Below, one piece after another: positions 22,110 to 33,882 of a stretch of 64,000 nucleotides of DNA. The stretch covers positions 107,910 to 171,909 of the forward strand of contig QNGE01000124.1 in NCBI GenBank assembly GCA_008508345.1. Reading direction: 5' to 3'. The notes under the pieces were generated by a model. It saw nothing but the letters and a program-made list of their open reading frames with translations. It was not told the DNA's origin and searched no databases. The position numbers and the translations under genes were made by a program. This DNA is from Paragonimus westermani (lineage: Eukaryota; Platyhelminthes; Trematoda; Plagiorchiida; Troglotrematidae). Every line of letters starts with the position of its first letter. The stretch's first letter is position 1.

Positions 22110-25100
22110 CAAAACCGTTGGTACATCCACTAGACATGCACTAATGCCATCATCAGGAAAAGTAGGTAAGCGTTGCATAAATGGATAACAATATCACTTA
22201 ACAGGCCTACGTTGCCGAAAAAGCACACATACTCCGAGTTCACGATACCACCTGGATGGATCAATAATCAGTAGGTAGATGAACAAACCTTTCTGTCAGT
22301 AGAGAACTGGTCAGTTCTGGATCAGTCAAGTTAAGTGGTGTAGACTGTACTGTTTAATGAAAATGTGACACTTGGCTCTCTTTGTGTTTATCAGGCTACT
22401 CCACACGTAAAAACGGAACGGTATACTACAGTCTGGATGAAAAGAATGCGGTAGTTTGATTGGAATTTACTGTGGTGAAGAGGCGTTTCGAGGCGTGTTC
22501 ATGGTTTGCAATGCAGTTCAACACACATAAATCGTGTAAAGGGCAAGGGATACGTGTTAAATGTGTGAAACCCTAAAAATCAACTTACAACAATATTTAA
22601 GACGTTCACTACCATATTAGGTGGACAGAGAACTGGTTACTGTATACAGCTTTGGAAACAAGAAGGTTGTCTCGATATCTAGAGGTGCTAACTAGGCAAC
22701 CTTAAAAACAATGAGACATGCGTTTCTAGAAAGACTGACGGCGGAAGAATTCTATCGGTTTTGAAAGATGCCTTGGCACCATTTGAATTCTTGCGGACGA
22801 CCAAAATGACAACTATCTAGGTGATAAATTTGGCAAACTCCTTACAAAAGCTTTGACAAGCATGCGGAAGAACGAAATATTCCGTAGGGGAAACTGCGGC
22901 TGTTTCTTCGCAGACCAATTACGTTAGATTGTGTTTTTTGATAACAATGATGGCGTTGATGGCTGCGGTTGATATTCCCAGTGTTTGTTTGTTGGACGCG
23001 CATAGCAATTAGCTTACAAACGTTTTATCAACAAGCGAAGTAACATTATCAGCAAAAAACATGTAACTGTTAAGGAATGAGTATTGTAGTAAATGAACGT
23101 TAGCGAATGACTGTCTTTATAAACAATGTGAGAAAACCAAAATTTAAAGCAGTTCTTTCCCTTCAGAAGTTTAGAGAAAACAGTTAGAAAACGACAACTG
23201 GTAGATGCAAGCATGTCATATTGACTCATCAGTACCAAATTTACGATAAGTTGAGGCGGCATATTCATGTTGAATGTTAGAGTGGCTTTTTGACATGAAA
23301 TGGAGCAGGTCACTTGTTCTTGACTTTTGGCCTGACTTCAAATCAAAAGGATTATCGTCCTAAAGCGGATTTTTAGGTTGAAAAAATTCCTCTCGCTCAT
23401 TGTGTGAAAAAAACTGCTGAACTGTACGGCCAAATTAAGCTTTATTGTGGCATTTAAAAGTTAACGTTAACCGTAAAGGTCAGTCGGTGCTGTGGTTCGC
23501 ATGGTTACTTCCCCCACCCGCTAGTACAAGTCACGTGATTTTTAAACTGTGGAACCGATTACAGTGTTGCTAGTACTTTGGTGACCAATAGGTAGAACGC
23601 TCATTTTTACTGACACATACAAAGTGCTGAATAACACTTTTGGTACCAAAGATTTTGCCTGATTAAATGACAACATAAATTAACTGATGTGATTAGAAAA
23701 CTAATACTGGACCAATTTGCACAATACTTTTAGATCAACTTTGTATGGTGTCAAGAGACGGTTTCTCTATGATAGTTAAGCGGTAAGATTTGTCTCCGTG
23801 AATGCGTTTTGTCCGAAATTTGAGAACTGTCATTTCAGTTCTTCGTCGCTGTTCGAGAAGAACTACGTTCTAATCTTCTCTGTTGAAAAATTTTATTCTG
23901 ATTACGAAGAATATTATGTGAAGGTATTTTGCATGCTCTCTCTCTATGTCCAGAATCAGGTCCTAATGAAAATGAGTCTGAACATGGAATATCATCAAGT
24001 AAATTTATAAATATTCCGTGGCATTCTGTAGTACCCTATTTGGTCCACCAAATAATTACTACACCATTATAACACGACGCATGTCCATCCACAGTGTTGT
24101 GTTCGCTCCCTCCCCACTTACTCCTGGAGTGCCGTAAAGGGTTAACCTGTTCCCTTTGTGGTTCACAGCTTCCGTAAATGAAATTCCACGGGCGTAAGAG
24201 AACACGCCCCTCGTGTCCGCAAGTAATATTGTTCTTGAGATATCTGTAACAAAGTTTCAGCTTACGAGTGTTGCAATATACTTTGTACGCGCGGAACGAG
24301 TGGTCAGATCTTCAGCTGTTGAAACTCGTGGATTTTATTAAGCCTGTTGGTAAAAACATTCACTAACAAACCAAACAGCATCACGTGGACTCAAGCACCC
24401 AGGATTTGTCCATTCCCGTAAATAATACCTGCAATCAATCATATATTACAGTGTGCAATTGTCCAGCCATGGGAATGATGTTCCCCTAAACCTACAGAGG
24501 CTTGTTTTTATAAGATCTGTCTAAAATCGCCTCCAGTCCGAGTTCATCTCATCTCAAGACTTATTAACCCCAGCATGACTTCCCACTTGCGGTACTGTTC
24601 TCCCATAACTTTCTTTATTTTTCGAAAAGAGTTCAAGCACTTGGGTAGATCCATAAAGTGCCTAACAATGTATAGCGGCATCACATGTGCACGTTATCCG
24701 TTTTTGGTTTAATGGCACTGGAAAATATGTAAGCAGATTGGCGACAGAATCCTTCGTCATCGGCTACATCCACATCTATGTCAACCATTCTTTCAGTCTT
24801 CAACAGTCAACCAGCTGTAGAATTCCTCAACGATCCTTTAGCCAATCGGAATTTCGACCATACCAGAAGATATTTCCTTGGAGTTCAAGGGGTGAAAAGT
24901 TGAACCCCTTAGTTGCTTTGATTGTACAGCAGTAACTTTCAGGTTGGCCATCCCGAAATGTTTAGATTTTTCACACATTTGCTATTATTTGTAAACATGT
25001 GGTTGAGTTGTTAGTCTAAATCCCATCTTCAAAGATTTACAAAGTAATTGCTAGACTTGCCTAGATCGGATTTAAGTTTGAAAGACCAGATATGTGTATG

Positions 25101-26400
25101 CATACATCACTTCCTCGTGATGTGTGCACCACAACTGGAGGCGAGTGGTATTCAACAGGTTTACCATGAAATGCTGACGTCCATTTACCGTCTATCATGA
25201 TAAACTTAGTTGCCCCACTTGATCAGAACGTCGAACGAACTGTCAGAAACGCTTTATTACAGATCAGTCACATACCAGTGGTTGGTGAGGTGTATATGAC
25301 AGATGACATCTTCCCTACGACCACTACAACCGGTGTCATATTCAGTATTCACTTAGTGATTTAGTCGAAAATAGCGTCTGTCTCACTTTTTGGCATCTTA
25401 GGCGTGCAGCATCCTTTTGCAGTTTCTGCACCCTTCATTCAGTGCGTTAGTGCGTTTGCATTCTCCTTAATTGAACCCGTGCCATATTTAAAATAACCCT
25501 TGAGATGTATTCTGTGATGTTGTTTGTGCAATAGCCCCCTACTTCATTCCTGTTCAGTTTTATATGAGAAGAGAGGGATTGGAAAGTTTTACAACCAATT
25601 TGAACCGGTTTTGGTCATCTGTAAGTCTTTGCCACGCACACCTTATCACAATAGGTCAAAATCATTTCCCCATATTTATCGCCAGGTGAATTCCGTGTAG
25701 TAGGGTAGAACTTGCACGAACGAACTAGCAAACATGGACGCACTGCACCAACTTACAGATAACAGCAAATTGTCTTGAAAAATTGAATTAGGCAAACCTG
25801 AAGTAATACTGAATAGTGGAAAGAAAAGATCAAATGGTTCAGCTTATTAAATTCGTTCCCCGTAGCAACAGATTCCTAAATCTTTCGTTTATTTACACTT
25901 AATCTATTATAGTAAACATAGTGTTCTATCTTTCTCATCATTAACGAAAGAAGACAGTTTTCGCTACAAAAACTCACGAGCATGATGTTCAATTAAGATA
26001 AATTCTGTGCAAGAGAAACTCGCCGTACCACATACGTGTCAGATGGTTCGTCGATATTCGTCACCATATCTGTCACTTGTTTGCCCCGTATAGCCAAAAA
26101 GACTTCTTCCAGCAGTCACGAGGTTTAGAAAGCACACAGGCAAATTCGCGCAAAAGATAATTCCAATGCTGTACAAAGAATGCTTAACGTTTTGTGTGTT
26201 TTTATTTCCCCGTCGTGGGGATCTTTGTTTATGTGTGATGAGTGTCACGGAGAACGTATACTTTCTTGCACAGCGAATATCCGTTTTGATTTTGGAGAAT
26301 TGTCGTAGAAACAAATCAATGGTATACCGGTGAGTATCCCCAGAGGTCCAAAGGTGTCAACTATGTTTTTAGTAATAACTGAATTTCATCTGCCTGATTT
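22110..26400. other. Stretch without a recognised gene
   Basis: No recognisable domain, repeat family or RNA gene. ORFs at 23,014-23,313 (minus), 23,798-24,010 and 24,687-24,935 (plus) and 26,039-26,314 (minus) have no familiar motifs. Confidence 0.45.
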
Positions 26401-26413
26401 CACAGCTGGTACC

Positions 26414-26630
26414 AGACTCTGTAAGCAGTGTGTAGATGACATCATTGCCAGTGGTGTTCACTGTTTCTAATTTTAAACACTCTGAAAACCGACTTTTATG
26501 TTTTTTTCCATAAAGAAGTAACAGATGACAGTTTTTCTTCTCTAAACTTTTTGCTCACTAGAAAACGATATGGCTCATTACAATGTGCAGTGCATCGCAA
26601 GACTCCATTCAAGTTCCCCCTTTTGACCGG
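26414..26630 (+). mobile_element. Possible PLE reverse transcriptase fragment (copy 7)
   Basis: Two short blocks suggest a decayed RT: CVDDIIASGVH near 26,429 (a YVDD-type catalytic box with its alanine/valine neighbourhood) and LLTRKRYGSLQCAVHRKTPF near 26,549. The second has the layout of the conserved FLDVLITR..DGSL.T.VYRKPT block that follows YVDD in PLEs. Stops lie between them. No nuclease or tail follows; a decayed SINE sits directly downstream. Confidence 0.45.
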
Positions 26631-26634
26631 GCTT

Positions 26635-27000
26635 GTCAGTAGTGAATACAGTAGTCACGGCCAAGATTCGAACTCAGACCATATTTTGTTGAAACAGCCA
26701 TGTTACCTACTGTTCCAGTGTCCTTTCATTAGAAATGACCGAGTTATCGCAAGTAAAGGTATAGTCACATTCACTTGTGAGTAGTGTTCAGATTGCCCGG
26801 TCATCCAGACGGAAGGCACAGTCACCGACCCTATATTATATATGTCTGTAGTATTATATGCAAAGACTCGAATCTATAGTTCCACCGTGGCAAACAGATG
26901 AAATGATAACGCGCCGTAACAAGGGTCTAACTGGAAATTCTATGAACATGCAAGAGGTGCGATCAGTTGTGAGTGATGTTCAAAGGATTCAAATCAGAGT
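26635..27000. mobile_element. Very decayed ribozyme SINE, two opposed pieces (copy I)
   Basis: The minus-strand tRNA-like part is recognisable at about 26,637-26,680 (CACGGCCAAGATTCGAACTC against CACGGCCGGGATTTGAACTC in good copies). The 5' domain continues to about 26,835 (GATTGCCCGGTCATCC, CACAGTCACCGACC). From about 26,863 a plus-strand 3' half begins (GACTCGAATCTATAG ... GTGCGATCAGTTGTGAGTGATGTTCAA). The ribozyme core is not preserved. The opposed arrangement resembles the younger head-to-head pairs at 48.4 and 51.2 kb. Confidence 0.5.
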
Positions 27001-27004
27001 CCCC

Positions 27005-29500
27005 TACTACGTATCAGACTTTATAATTTTTTCGCGTTCCATCCGTTTTAGAGAACGACGGTGAAAAACAACTGTTTTCAATCCGTTTTCATCAATTCAA
27101 TAAAGTTACGTATTTCCAACAAAATCGAATCTATATTAGGTCAGTCGAAATTAAATCAATCCCCGCTGGTCGGCGTAATACAGTAAAAAATGTGTACAGA
27201 CTAACAGAGATTCTTGTAGTGTTTAGTTTGATCTGATCACTGGTTACAGAAAAGAGTTGTTTTGTTACCGCTCATCTACATCTGAATGAGTATTTCCAAG
27301 AGAATACTGTGCTTAAATGCTAGCTTTTCCTGTTGGTTTCCTGTCAGTGTTTGCTCAGTTCTCCTGTAGACTGTGTCAATTTTTATTTGTGATTATTGCT
27401 AACACATTAATGGCCAGTATTTTGGTGGCCATCCAGTTCCCTAAATTGAGGAATTTTCGGTATACTTGTGAGTGACCCACCAAACTATACCGCACGATCA
27501 ACGTGGATAGAGTAACAACCTTACCCGTTTTCTCACTTATACAATTTACCATAAAACCAATGAAACTATGAAGTGATGCTAATTGGCAGAAACAAACGCA
27601 TACATGGGTTGTTCGTAATACATACCCGTTCAGTTCTGTTTCCAGCTTCACAAAGCAGTGTGTTTATCGCCTTACGAGATGCTGGATCAAATTTAGAAGA
27701 GTTTAGTTCTGTCACTCTGTCCGACTATATCCAGTGGAGATTTACTAAGAGAGTTGGGTCCGAAACAGCAACTGACAGACAGTTTTGTGGGTGACACCTT
27801 GGTCGGTGTACTGCACTGCGTGTGAGAACCCTTTTTTGGAATCACTATATTTATCTGTTCTTCTGAATGTTACAGGCCATCTCAACAGTCATTCTTATCA
27901 ATCTGTCTGCCCCAAAGTAGTATTTTAACATGTGCATCTTCTACTTGGGTTTTTCCAAATCCATTCAAATTATAGTTCAGTTTTGCACTGGGGCAGTTTC
28001 CTGACTGAAGAAAGCTCATTTGATCAGAAGTCGCACACAGGCTGCTGGAAACCAGATCGCAGTCAATTGTTCCCAATCAATCAGAAGTGTCGATCAGCTG
28101 GTACATTGAATAATGCTATTCTCCTACGCAAAGAGTAGTATCATTCAAATAAACAGAGACGGCTTAGTACCAATCTACTCTAGATTTTGGAAGCCTGGTG
28201 CACGATACATTTGACTAATGGGAAAATACTGAAGGTTTGCAACTGAGGTTTTCCAGTGATATAACTAGACCTGTGAATAATCTAAGAGGCAAGTCAGTTA
28301 GCTCACTTGTTCCAATTTCGCATACGATTGCGTTTGAGTCTCTCTCGTGTGTACTGTTTAGTGGAACCCGAACTATTTTGCCAAGAATAAAGAAGCTTAG
28401 CACACCGTTAAGCAAACAGGGTTGAAACTTTACGTTTCCTTAGTAAATCACTGTATCCGCCTGCTTGCTGTGTTTGAATCAAGGGTCTTGTCTTTAAAAA
28501 TGATGAACACTAAGCCTAAGGAAAACAAGCGACCGGTGTACACTTACACCGACAAAGCCATATAAATCATTACAAACGCGCAGGTGATCATAATTTGATA
28601 GCCAGATGCTTCGAGGAAGGTATTGGACGATTATTTGGTTGCGTAAACGAAGTGCGTACTGATAAACAGATTGGGAATAACACAACGTTTCGAGCAAGTT
28701 GTAATACTCTACGTTTCAACCACCTCGGGTGGCCTCCTCAGGAGTGATGTAATCGAAACACGACGCCCAAACTATTCAACTTCATTCGTACTACATTCGG
28801 TGCGGATATATTACAGAAGTGCTTACTCATCTGGCTGTTTGAGTAATGGGTGTGTTGATGAGTATAGTACATGAATTTCCTGGTTTGATTATGGGACAAC
28901 CGAACGGATGAAATCCTCGGTGTTAACACGTGACTACCGGGCAAGTGGATACCCATAGTCATCTTATGAACCGTCACTTTGATACTGAACAAACAAAAAT
29001 GCCATTCACTTGCAAACCTATCAATCATGAACCGATTATTGCTTAAACTGTTACACAAACAACTGAATCTGTCTTTTGAAAAACGTTTTCTGTGAGTGAA
29101 TCAGATGCAAGTATCACGGCAAAAAAGAACTTACCTAAAGCTGCCATATTCGGAGTTGATCAATTTTTAAACACAAAACTCAAGACATAGAAAAAGATCG
29201 TCGTCGTAACGTTACTGCATAGAAACATCATAAGTATACTGATGATTAAGGAAGTAAATAACTGGAATATCCATACTACTACTGACTATCCCACTTGATT
29301 ATAATGCAGTTGAGCAACTTGTAAATAGCTGAGTTATTTGTCTAGTATGTGATATACCAGTGAACAGCTACTGAACGTGGAATTTGTTTGCAGAGTGTGT
29401 ATCATACCTACATGTGTTTATTTACGTTTTTGTTAAATTAAACAGTACGAAATGATTATCGGTGAACAGGCTACAGGTATCTCCGAATGTTTTTTCGCCA
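27005..29500. other. Stretch without a recognised gene
   Basis: Several 60-106 codon frames on both strands overlap one another (27.4-27.8, 27.9-28.1, 28.2-28.4, 28.5-29.1 kb), none with a recognisable motif or convincing splice boundaries. A small hairpin, CGGTGTA/TACACCG with a 4-nt loop, sits near 28,533. Confidence 0.4.
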
Positions 29501-29713
29501 CTGATGAGTAGTCGGGGATTTGGTTTATTTTCAAGTTGACCATCGCTCACATTTGATCGCAGCCTTCGCATTCGGATAGACTTTCCAGCCAGCCTCTTCC
29601 GAAAACAAGCAATAGACTCGAGTTTCGCTTTCATTAGAGCTCATCAGTAGTGCATATCCTTGCCGCGGTCAGGATTTGAACTCCGGCCATTCCAATCATG
29701 AGGCAACCGTGTT
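29501..29713 (-). mobile_element. Hammerhead-ribozyme SINE, copy B (5'-truncated in the tRNA-like part)
   Basis: Read on the minus strand, it starts inside the tRNA-like region (AACACGGTTGCCTCATGATT), runs through box B, the ribozyme and the 3' domain, and ends in the tail AATAAACCAAATCCCCGACT ACTCATCAG. That tail is shared with copy G at 51,218 and is absent from copies C, E and F, so two 3'-end variants (subfamilies) exist. The 5' domain is missing. Confidence 0.85.
29609..29653 (-). ncRNA. Hammerhead ribozyme, type I (copy B)
   Basis: The core boxes CTGATGA and GAAA and the cleavage-site C are present. Stem I (GCACTA against TATTGC) and stem II (GCTCT against AAAGC) each have one mismatch. 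The copy is probably older or less active. Confidence 0.7.
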
Positions 29714-29928
29714 GTTTTTTGTGTGACTATTTATATGTATTCACGAAACTCCACCTGAATCCAGAGTTAGTAATTTGCCCAATATTTCTGTGGATTCATT
29801 CGACTCGTTAGCCTAGTTTGCCGTTCATTATCTGTCAGTATGTGCGAACATTGTACAGCCTTGGAATTAATATTTTTCTTTATTTATTTCGTTCGAAAAT
29901 ACTCATTGAAGTCATGAGAATGACAGAG

Positions 29929-29970
29929 TGGCGAACAAGACTTGTTTTCTGTGTTTGATCGTCGGGCTAA
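29929..29970 (-). ncRNA. Hammerhead-like PLE tail motif (copy 4, 3' end)
   Basis: The minus strand reads TTAGC, CCGACGA, ATCAAACACA, GAAA, ACAAGTCTTGTT, C, GCCAC. Stem III is better than in copy 3: five pairs, AACAA/TTGTT, with a GTC loop. The first box has U4 changed (CCGACGA), so cleavage is unlikely in this copy. Confidence 0.5.
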
Positions 29971-30064
29971 TTACAACACAATAAATATGAAAACAGTGAC
30001 TAATGTGAGTCAGATAAACGGTCAATATAGGTTAAGGACGACGTGTTTGTTATCAGTTACGTGA

Positions 30065-30376
30065 TCACTGTTCCAAATCATGGGCTTGATTGATTGTGGG
30101 CCAGGGGAGGTTAGGTATCCGCACGAACTTTTTCTGAGCGCAGAGATCAGGGTTGAGCAATCGGATGCTGATGGCTTCGGCAACGGTCAGCATTCGAAAT
30201 CTCACCATTTTTGATTGATTCCTTGGCACTCGGTAGACAATCCGAAAAGCATCTTTCTTACTGACAGAATGACTGAAGTCGATCAAGTTAGCAACAATTG
30301 CGCTTGAAACCGTTTTAATCACACCACTGTTCAACCATGCAGGATGGTGTTCACGCACTCTGTCCGACGCATTGGG
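30065..30376 (-). pseudogene. PLE GIY-YIG endonuclease, C-terminal half
   Basis: An open frame reads DRVREHHPAWLNSG, then SSAIVANLIDFSHSVS, then RFRMLTVAEAISIRL and NPDLCAQKKFVRIPNLPWP, ending in a stop at 30,065. It matches copy 6 (62,103-62,669) block for block. The N-terminal GIY motif is not recognisable upstream, because the frame is broken before the RVREHH helix. Confidence 0.75.
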
Positions 30377-30463
30377 TAACCACTCTACATGAACACTTCT
30401 TGTAGAAAGTCTAGCTCAGCTTGCAAAGTATCAGAGGTGCAGATCTTTACCCCCCCCACCCGT

Positions 30464-30570
30464 CAGGCATCTTATGAAGTTTAGCTTTTGATTTAGCGGA
30501 ACAAAACTATCGAAGTGAATGTACTGGCCACTCCAAGTCTGTTTCCTGTACACCGTTCGTCGAATTGACC
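30464..30570 (-). pseudogene. PLE reverse transcriptase C-terminal fragment
   Basis: The frame reads SIRRTVYRKQTWSGQYIHFD followed by SFVPLNQKLNFIRCL, the strongly conserved PLE block after the catalytic YVDD box. A C-rich run (30,451-30,460) lies just downstream and the frame is then lost. Only about 35 codons remain. Confidence 0.75.
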
Positions 30571-30620
30571 ATTTTTCTGACCCACATTTGTCACTTTTTT
30601 TCATATTTATTATGTTGCAA

Positions 30621-30666
30621 TTAGCCTGATGGTGATCAAACACATAAAACAACTCTTGTTTGCTAC
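30621..30666 (+). ncRNA. Hammerhead-like PLE tail motif (copy 4, inverted terminal copy)
   Basis: The plus strand reads TTAGC, CTGATGG, TGATCAAACACA, TAAA, ACAACTCTTGTT, T, GCTAC. The stem III arms (AAACAA/TTGTTT) and stem I (TAGC/GCTA) pair. A9 and G12 are changed and the cleavage base is T, so it is a degraded but recognisable partner of the motif at 29,929. Confidence 0.45.
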
Positions 30667-30762
30667 TCTGTCGTTCTCATGACTTTATTTGGTTAATGAA
30701 ACAACCCGTCGGTCCACACTTAAGATTAGCGACAGCTATTATTTTATATAGTTCTTTGAGCA

Positions 30763-30771
30763 CTATATAAA
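30763..30771 (+). promoter_or_regulatory. TATA-box-like sequence
   Basis: CACTATATAAAGTC matches the TATA consensus well. It lies just beyond the inverted PLE terminus and upstream of the plus-strand exon candidate at 31,177, but no initiation site can be shown. Confidence 0.2.
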
Positions 30772-30849
30772 GTCTGGTTTCTTTGCTTCCCCGTATGACG
30801 TCCCCCAAAGTCTTAGAACCGCTGCGCTCATTAGGCCGGTTCAGATGGT

Positions 30850-31104
30850 TTAACGGAATAGTCGGACCACACTTGATTCATTGAAATAACTGTATCTACT
30901 CGGAGGAGACTTATCGAAGTTGAATACATTTCTATCTAGACTCCCAATAAAATGGTGTGTGTGAAATGAAAAACCACCATGCACTTGATTGAGGTCGTGC
31001 GACATTAGGCCACCGATAATCCTAAACGAGCTAGTGGCTGATGCACCGGCTCCACGTTGACTTAACATGACCTTGTAACGGGCGATGATTAAGAGATGGG
31101 TCAC
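30850..31104 (-). CDS. Unknown 84-residue ORF, possible terminal exon
   Basis: The minus-strand frame opens at a GTG and ends at 30,850. Its composition is protein-like (RGAGASATSSFRIIGGLMSH, FSFHTHHFIGSLDRNVF, then a C-terminal SYFNESSVVRLFR). No family is recognised. A small ORF on the opposite strand overlaps its start. It is either an exon or repeat-derived. Confidence 0.3.
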   Translation of the reverse strand: MTHLLIIARYKVMLSQRGAGASATSSFRIIGGLMSHDLNQVHGGFSFHTHHFIGSLDRNVFNFDKSPPSRYSYFNESSVVRLFR

Positions 31105-31176
31105 TCAGTAAATAAAATTTTCAGAATTCAACACAACAGTAATTTTCCGTTCAACAGCAGGTTTTGTTCATTTCAG

Positions 31177-31290
31177 ATATCTTATCAGAAACGAAAGCAT
31201 CAGGTGGTAGACATTCTGAAACAAGAAAACCCGTCGCAACTTCTAACCACACGGCCGTTGGCTAGTTATGATATAAGCCTTATTCAACGA
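31177..31290 (+). CDS. Candidate 114-nt internal exon, unknown protein
   Basis: A T-rich acceptor ending GTTCATTTCAG is followed by 38 open codons (ISYQKRKHQVVDILKQENPS, QLLTTRPLASYDISLIQR) and a GTGAAG donor. Phase is 0-0. If not spliced at the donor, the frame ends two codons later, so it could also be a terminal exon. The peptide is hydrophilic and looks helical; no domain is recognised. Confidence 0.35.
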
Positions 31291-31942
31291 GTGAAGTGAG
31301 TTCAGATTGTTTTTTTTTAAATGTTAGGTTTTCGAGCGGTTTTCAGAAAAGCGACAATCTTTTTTAGGTATCAACCTGCACTGCTTTCTAGACCCCAAAC
31401 AAATATCACCAACTAGCCATCAAACTGCTCGCACTTAATCCCAAATTTCACATATGTATAGCGTTTGCCCACACATAGCGTTCCTAAATTTGTTGTTCTC
31501 AGTGACAGTATCTCTGTTCTATTTGACTTCGTTCTAAGGTGACGAATTACAGAGAAATTTTGAGAACCACCACATACTGTTCTACTTACCTCTCAAGTTC
31601 GGATAATCCAACGCAGTAGTAATCGATCCATCCAACTACTGATAAACTGTTTGACCGTCAAGTCCAACTTTATTGCACACAAGTTCACGAACTTCCTTCC
31701 TTCACAAACGACTCACATCTGGATAGCGCATATATAATGGCTATCTTTACTATACACTCAAGCTAATAAATCGATTTTCACTACTTGAACGTCAGAGGCA
31801 ACAATTTTTGAGGGTAAGGTTAGGCCATGTCAACCAACTCAACCCGGTTGGATGAAAAATCACTTTGTGGCCCCATAAGTGCTTGCAGTACAGCGATGTG
31901 CACACTGAAGTTTTGAAATGTGCCCATGTAGGCGGTTTGGTT

Positions 31943-32305
31943 CTAGGCATCTATAATCTTTTTCTGAAGGACAGAAAGTCTTTTAATATATCCGTACCGT
32001 CTCACATAACTTGGTAGTCGCATTAGTGTGTATAACCCATCTTTTACACAGGCTCGAAAAAACAACAACCATCTCAATACATTCTCGGCAATCAGTTCAT
32101 GTGATTCACTCTGCAATATTTCGATAATCGGTTTATCTTTCAACTGGTAGATGCTGCAGAAATTAGCAAACAAAACAGCAGCGCAGTTACCAGGAGCTGT
32201 CCATTCATAATCGACTAGGTATATACTGAACAACAAGGTCCTAACCGAAAGACCGCAACTTTCGTCCAGTAAGCGGCAACAATCGCGTTTGTGTAACAGC
32301 CGCAA
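31943..32305 (-). CDS. Unknown 120-residue ORF, possible exon
   Basis: The minus-strand frame has protein-like composition (DYEWTAPGNCAAVLFANF, QSESHELIAENVLRWLLFFR, then a basic end YVRRYGYIKRLSVLQKK). An in-frame acceptor (TTGTTGTTCAG) near 32,232 would start it at YLVDYEW, and a GTGAGA donor near 32,012 could end it at RLPSY. A further minus-strand frame, reading LDGSITTALDYPNLR up to a GTAAGT donor at about 31,589, could be the next exon. No family is recognised. Confidence 0.3.
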   Translation of the reverse strand: MRLLHKRDCCRLLDESCGLSVRTLLFSIYLVDYEWTAPGNCAAVLFANFCSIYQLKDKPIIEILQSESHELIAENVLRWLLFFRACVKDGLYTLMRLPSYVRRYGYIKRLSVLQKKIIDA

Positions 32306-32309
32306 TTAA

Positions 32310-33690
32310 CCTCGCTAGAATATACGTTACTTGCAAATAAGCATTTTAAATCCCCTGAATTCCAAACAGCATTCGAGTCCGCTTGTCCATGAGTTTAATT
32401 CCACTGTGTGGTTCGCAGCTTTACAACTGGAGAACCTGTAAATTTTATGGAACTACGATTTATGCAATAAAACAGGTATAAATTGGTCAAATGGGACGAC
32501 AAAGGGCGTTGCCTTTTCGTGCATTCAAGTCCACACCCTTTACCAACTAGTCATGCATACACGCACGCAAACGCGCACACGTGCATCTCCGCACCTCAAC
32601 AAATCATGGTTATTTCGTTGCGTGACTCATCACCTAATTTGTGCCCCTATTGGAGCGATTGGTTGAGTTAATTAAGTGGCTAATTTGTGGGGTGGTGACG
32701 TTAAGCTTAGAGGCCAGTAGTGAGGGCCCCCTTAGGGATTGTGAAATAACGAGTAATCGGTATTGGAATACTGGCAATAAGAAAGTGTTGCTCCTGTAAA
32801 CCAGCGGTGACATTCACACACTGAGGTTCAATGAAAGCTTACCACGACAGAGTAAATTTCGCGCAAAGCTGGGGAAACCGGTGGGTACAAACGACCCGTA
32901 TATCACGACTGAGGAAATGTACATATCAGTGTTTTGAACCGGACCCTTGCACATTGTGGTCAGAAGAGTCGTTGGCTAAGACAGTGAAAAGTGAATCGGC
33001 AGAGCAATAAGTGGTAACGGAGAAACGGAAAAGTGTAAGGAACACTCAAAAAGTTGGAGGAATTAGCGTCGACCCTGGCATCGTCTGGAGTGCTTCTTAC
33101 CATTTGCCTGAGTGACAGCACCGTTTCTAGCGTTGTACCGAACCCTAGTTTATATTGTTCACTTCAACTGCTATGTCCTTCATAATTACTAGCCACCTAA
33201 TCACCAATCACTCTTAAAATACCCTCTGGCTAGAGGATAAAACTCTAAGGTAGGAAGTAAGACATTTAAAGAAACATCAACATTGACATGTCGGGACTTT
33301 AAATGGACTCGAATCAGTGACAAAATTGGCATGCTCAAAGAAATTCAGTGCTTTCCAAATGAGCTACAAAGATGCACCAAGAAATTACAAAATATGTTTC
33401 GTTCTCTTTGTTGGACTAAGTTCAGCCCAATCTCAGATTTATCAAAACTTGTGTGTCCTCAAACCGAACAAACTTGCCAAAATACTGATCAATAGCAGGG
33501 CTTCAATACACACCGATGAAGACGCCGGAATTAAACTTGAACTTCTTAGGAGATTCCGGTGAAAGAGTTTTACCCCCACCCCCTCCCCAGATCCTTTGGT
33601 GGATCCTATAGTACACAGTGGGACATATGTGATATTGATCCAATTGCGACGTTTCTAAGTGTTCCATGTGGCTTTGTAGTTCAATTTGTA
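32310..33690. other. Stretch with only weak reading frames
   Basis: A CACG/CGCA-rich simple tract lies at about 32,553-32,592. Overlapping plus-strand frames at 33,283-33,562, one reading HTDEDAGIKLELLRRFR at its end, look protein-like but lack recognised motifs and splice boundaries. A C-rich tract sits at about 33,571-33,588. Confidence 0.35.
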
Positions 33691-33882
33691 AAGTGCTCCC
33701 TGCAGGTTTAATGAGATCTGTGACTTCGACCTGTCTTGGAAGTTCTAATCGCGGGGTTATCGGTTGGAGTTGACAGGACAGTTACTTTGTCTCCTCTCGA
33801 GACGATCAGGCAACCTGATCACTGCTCACAAGCGAGAGTGGTTGAGCGTTCAAATTTGATAATTCGGTCGTGTCTAATGTGA

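Larger units (their letters stand above)
29907..30686 (-). mobile_element. Penelope-like element copy 4, bounded by inverted terminal repeats
   Basis: The minus strand carries the end of the RT (30,570-30,464), the end of GIY-YIG (30,376-30,065) and the PLE tail (down to about 29,907). The tail sequence is repeated in opposite orientation at about 30,578-30,686 on the plus strand, just ahead of the RT fragment. The two roughly 105-bp arms share TTTTCATATTTATT, GATCAAACACA, ACTCTGTC and TTCTCATGACTT. Penelope-like elements are known for pseudo-LTRs that may be direct or inverted; this copy appears to show the inverted form after 5' truncation. Confidence 0.75.
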
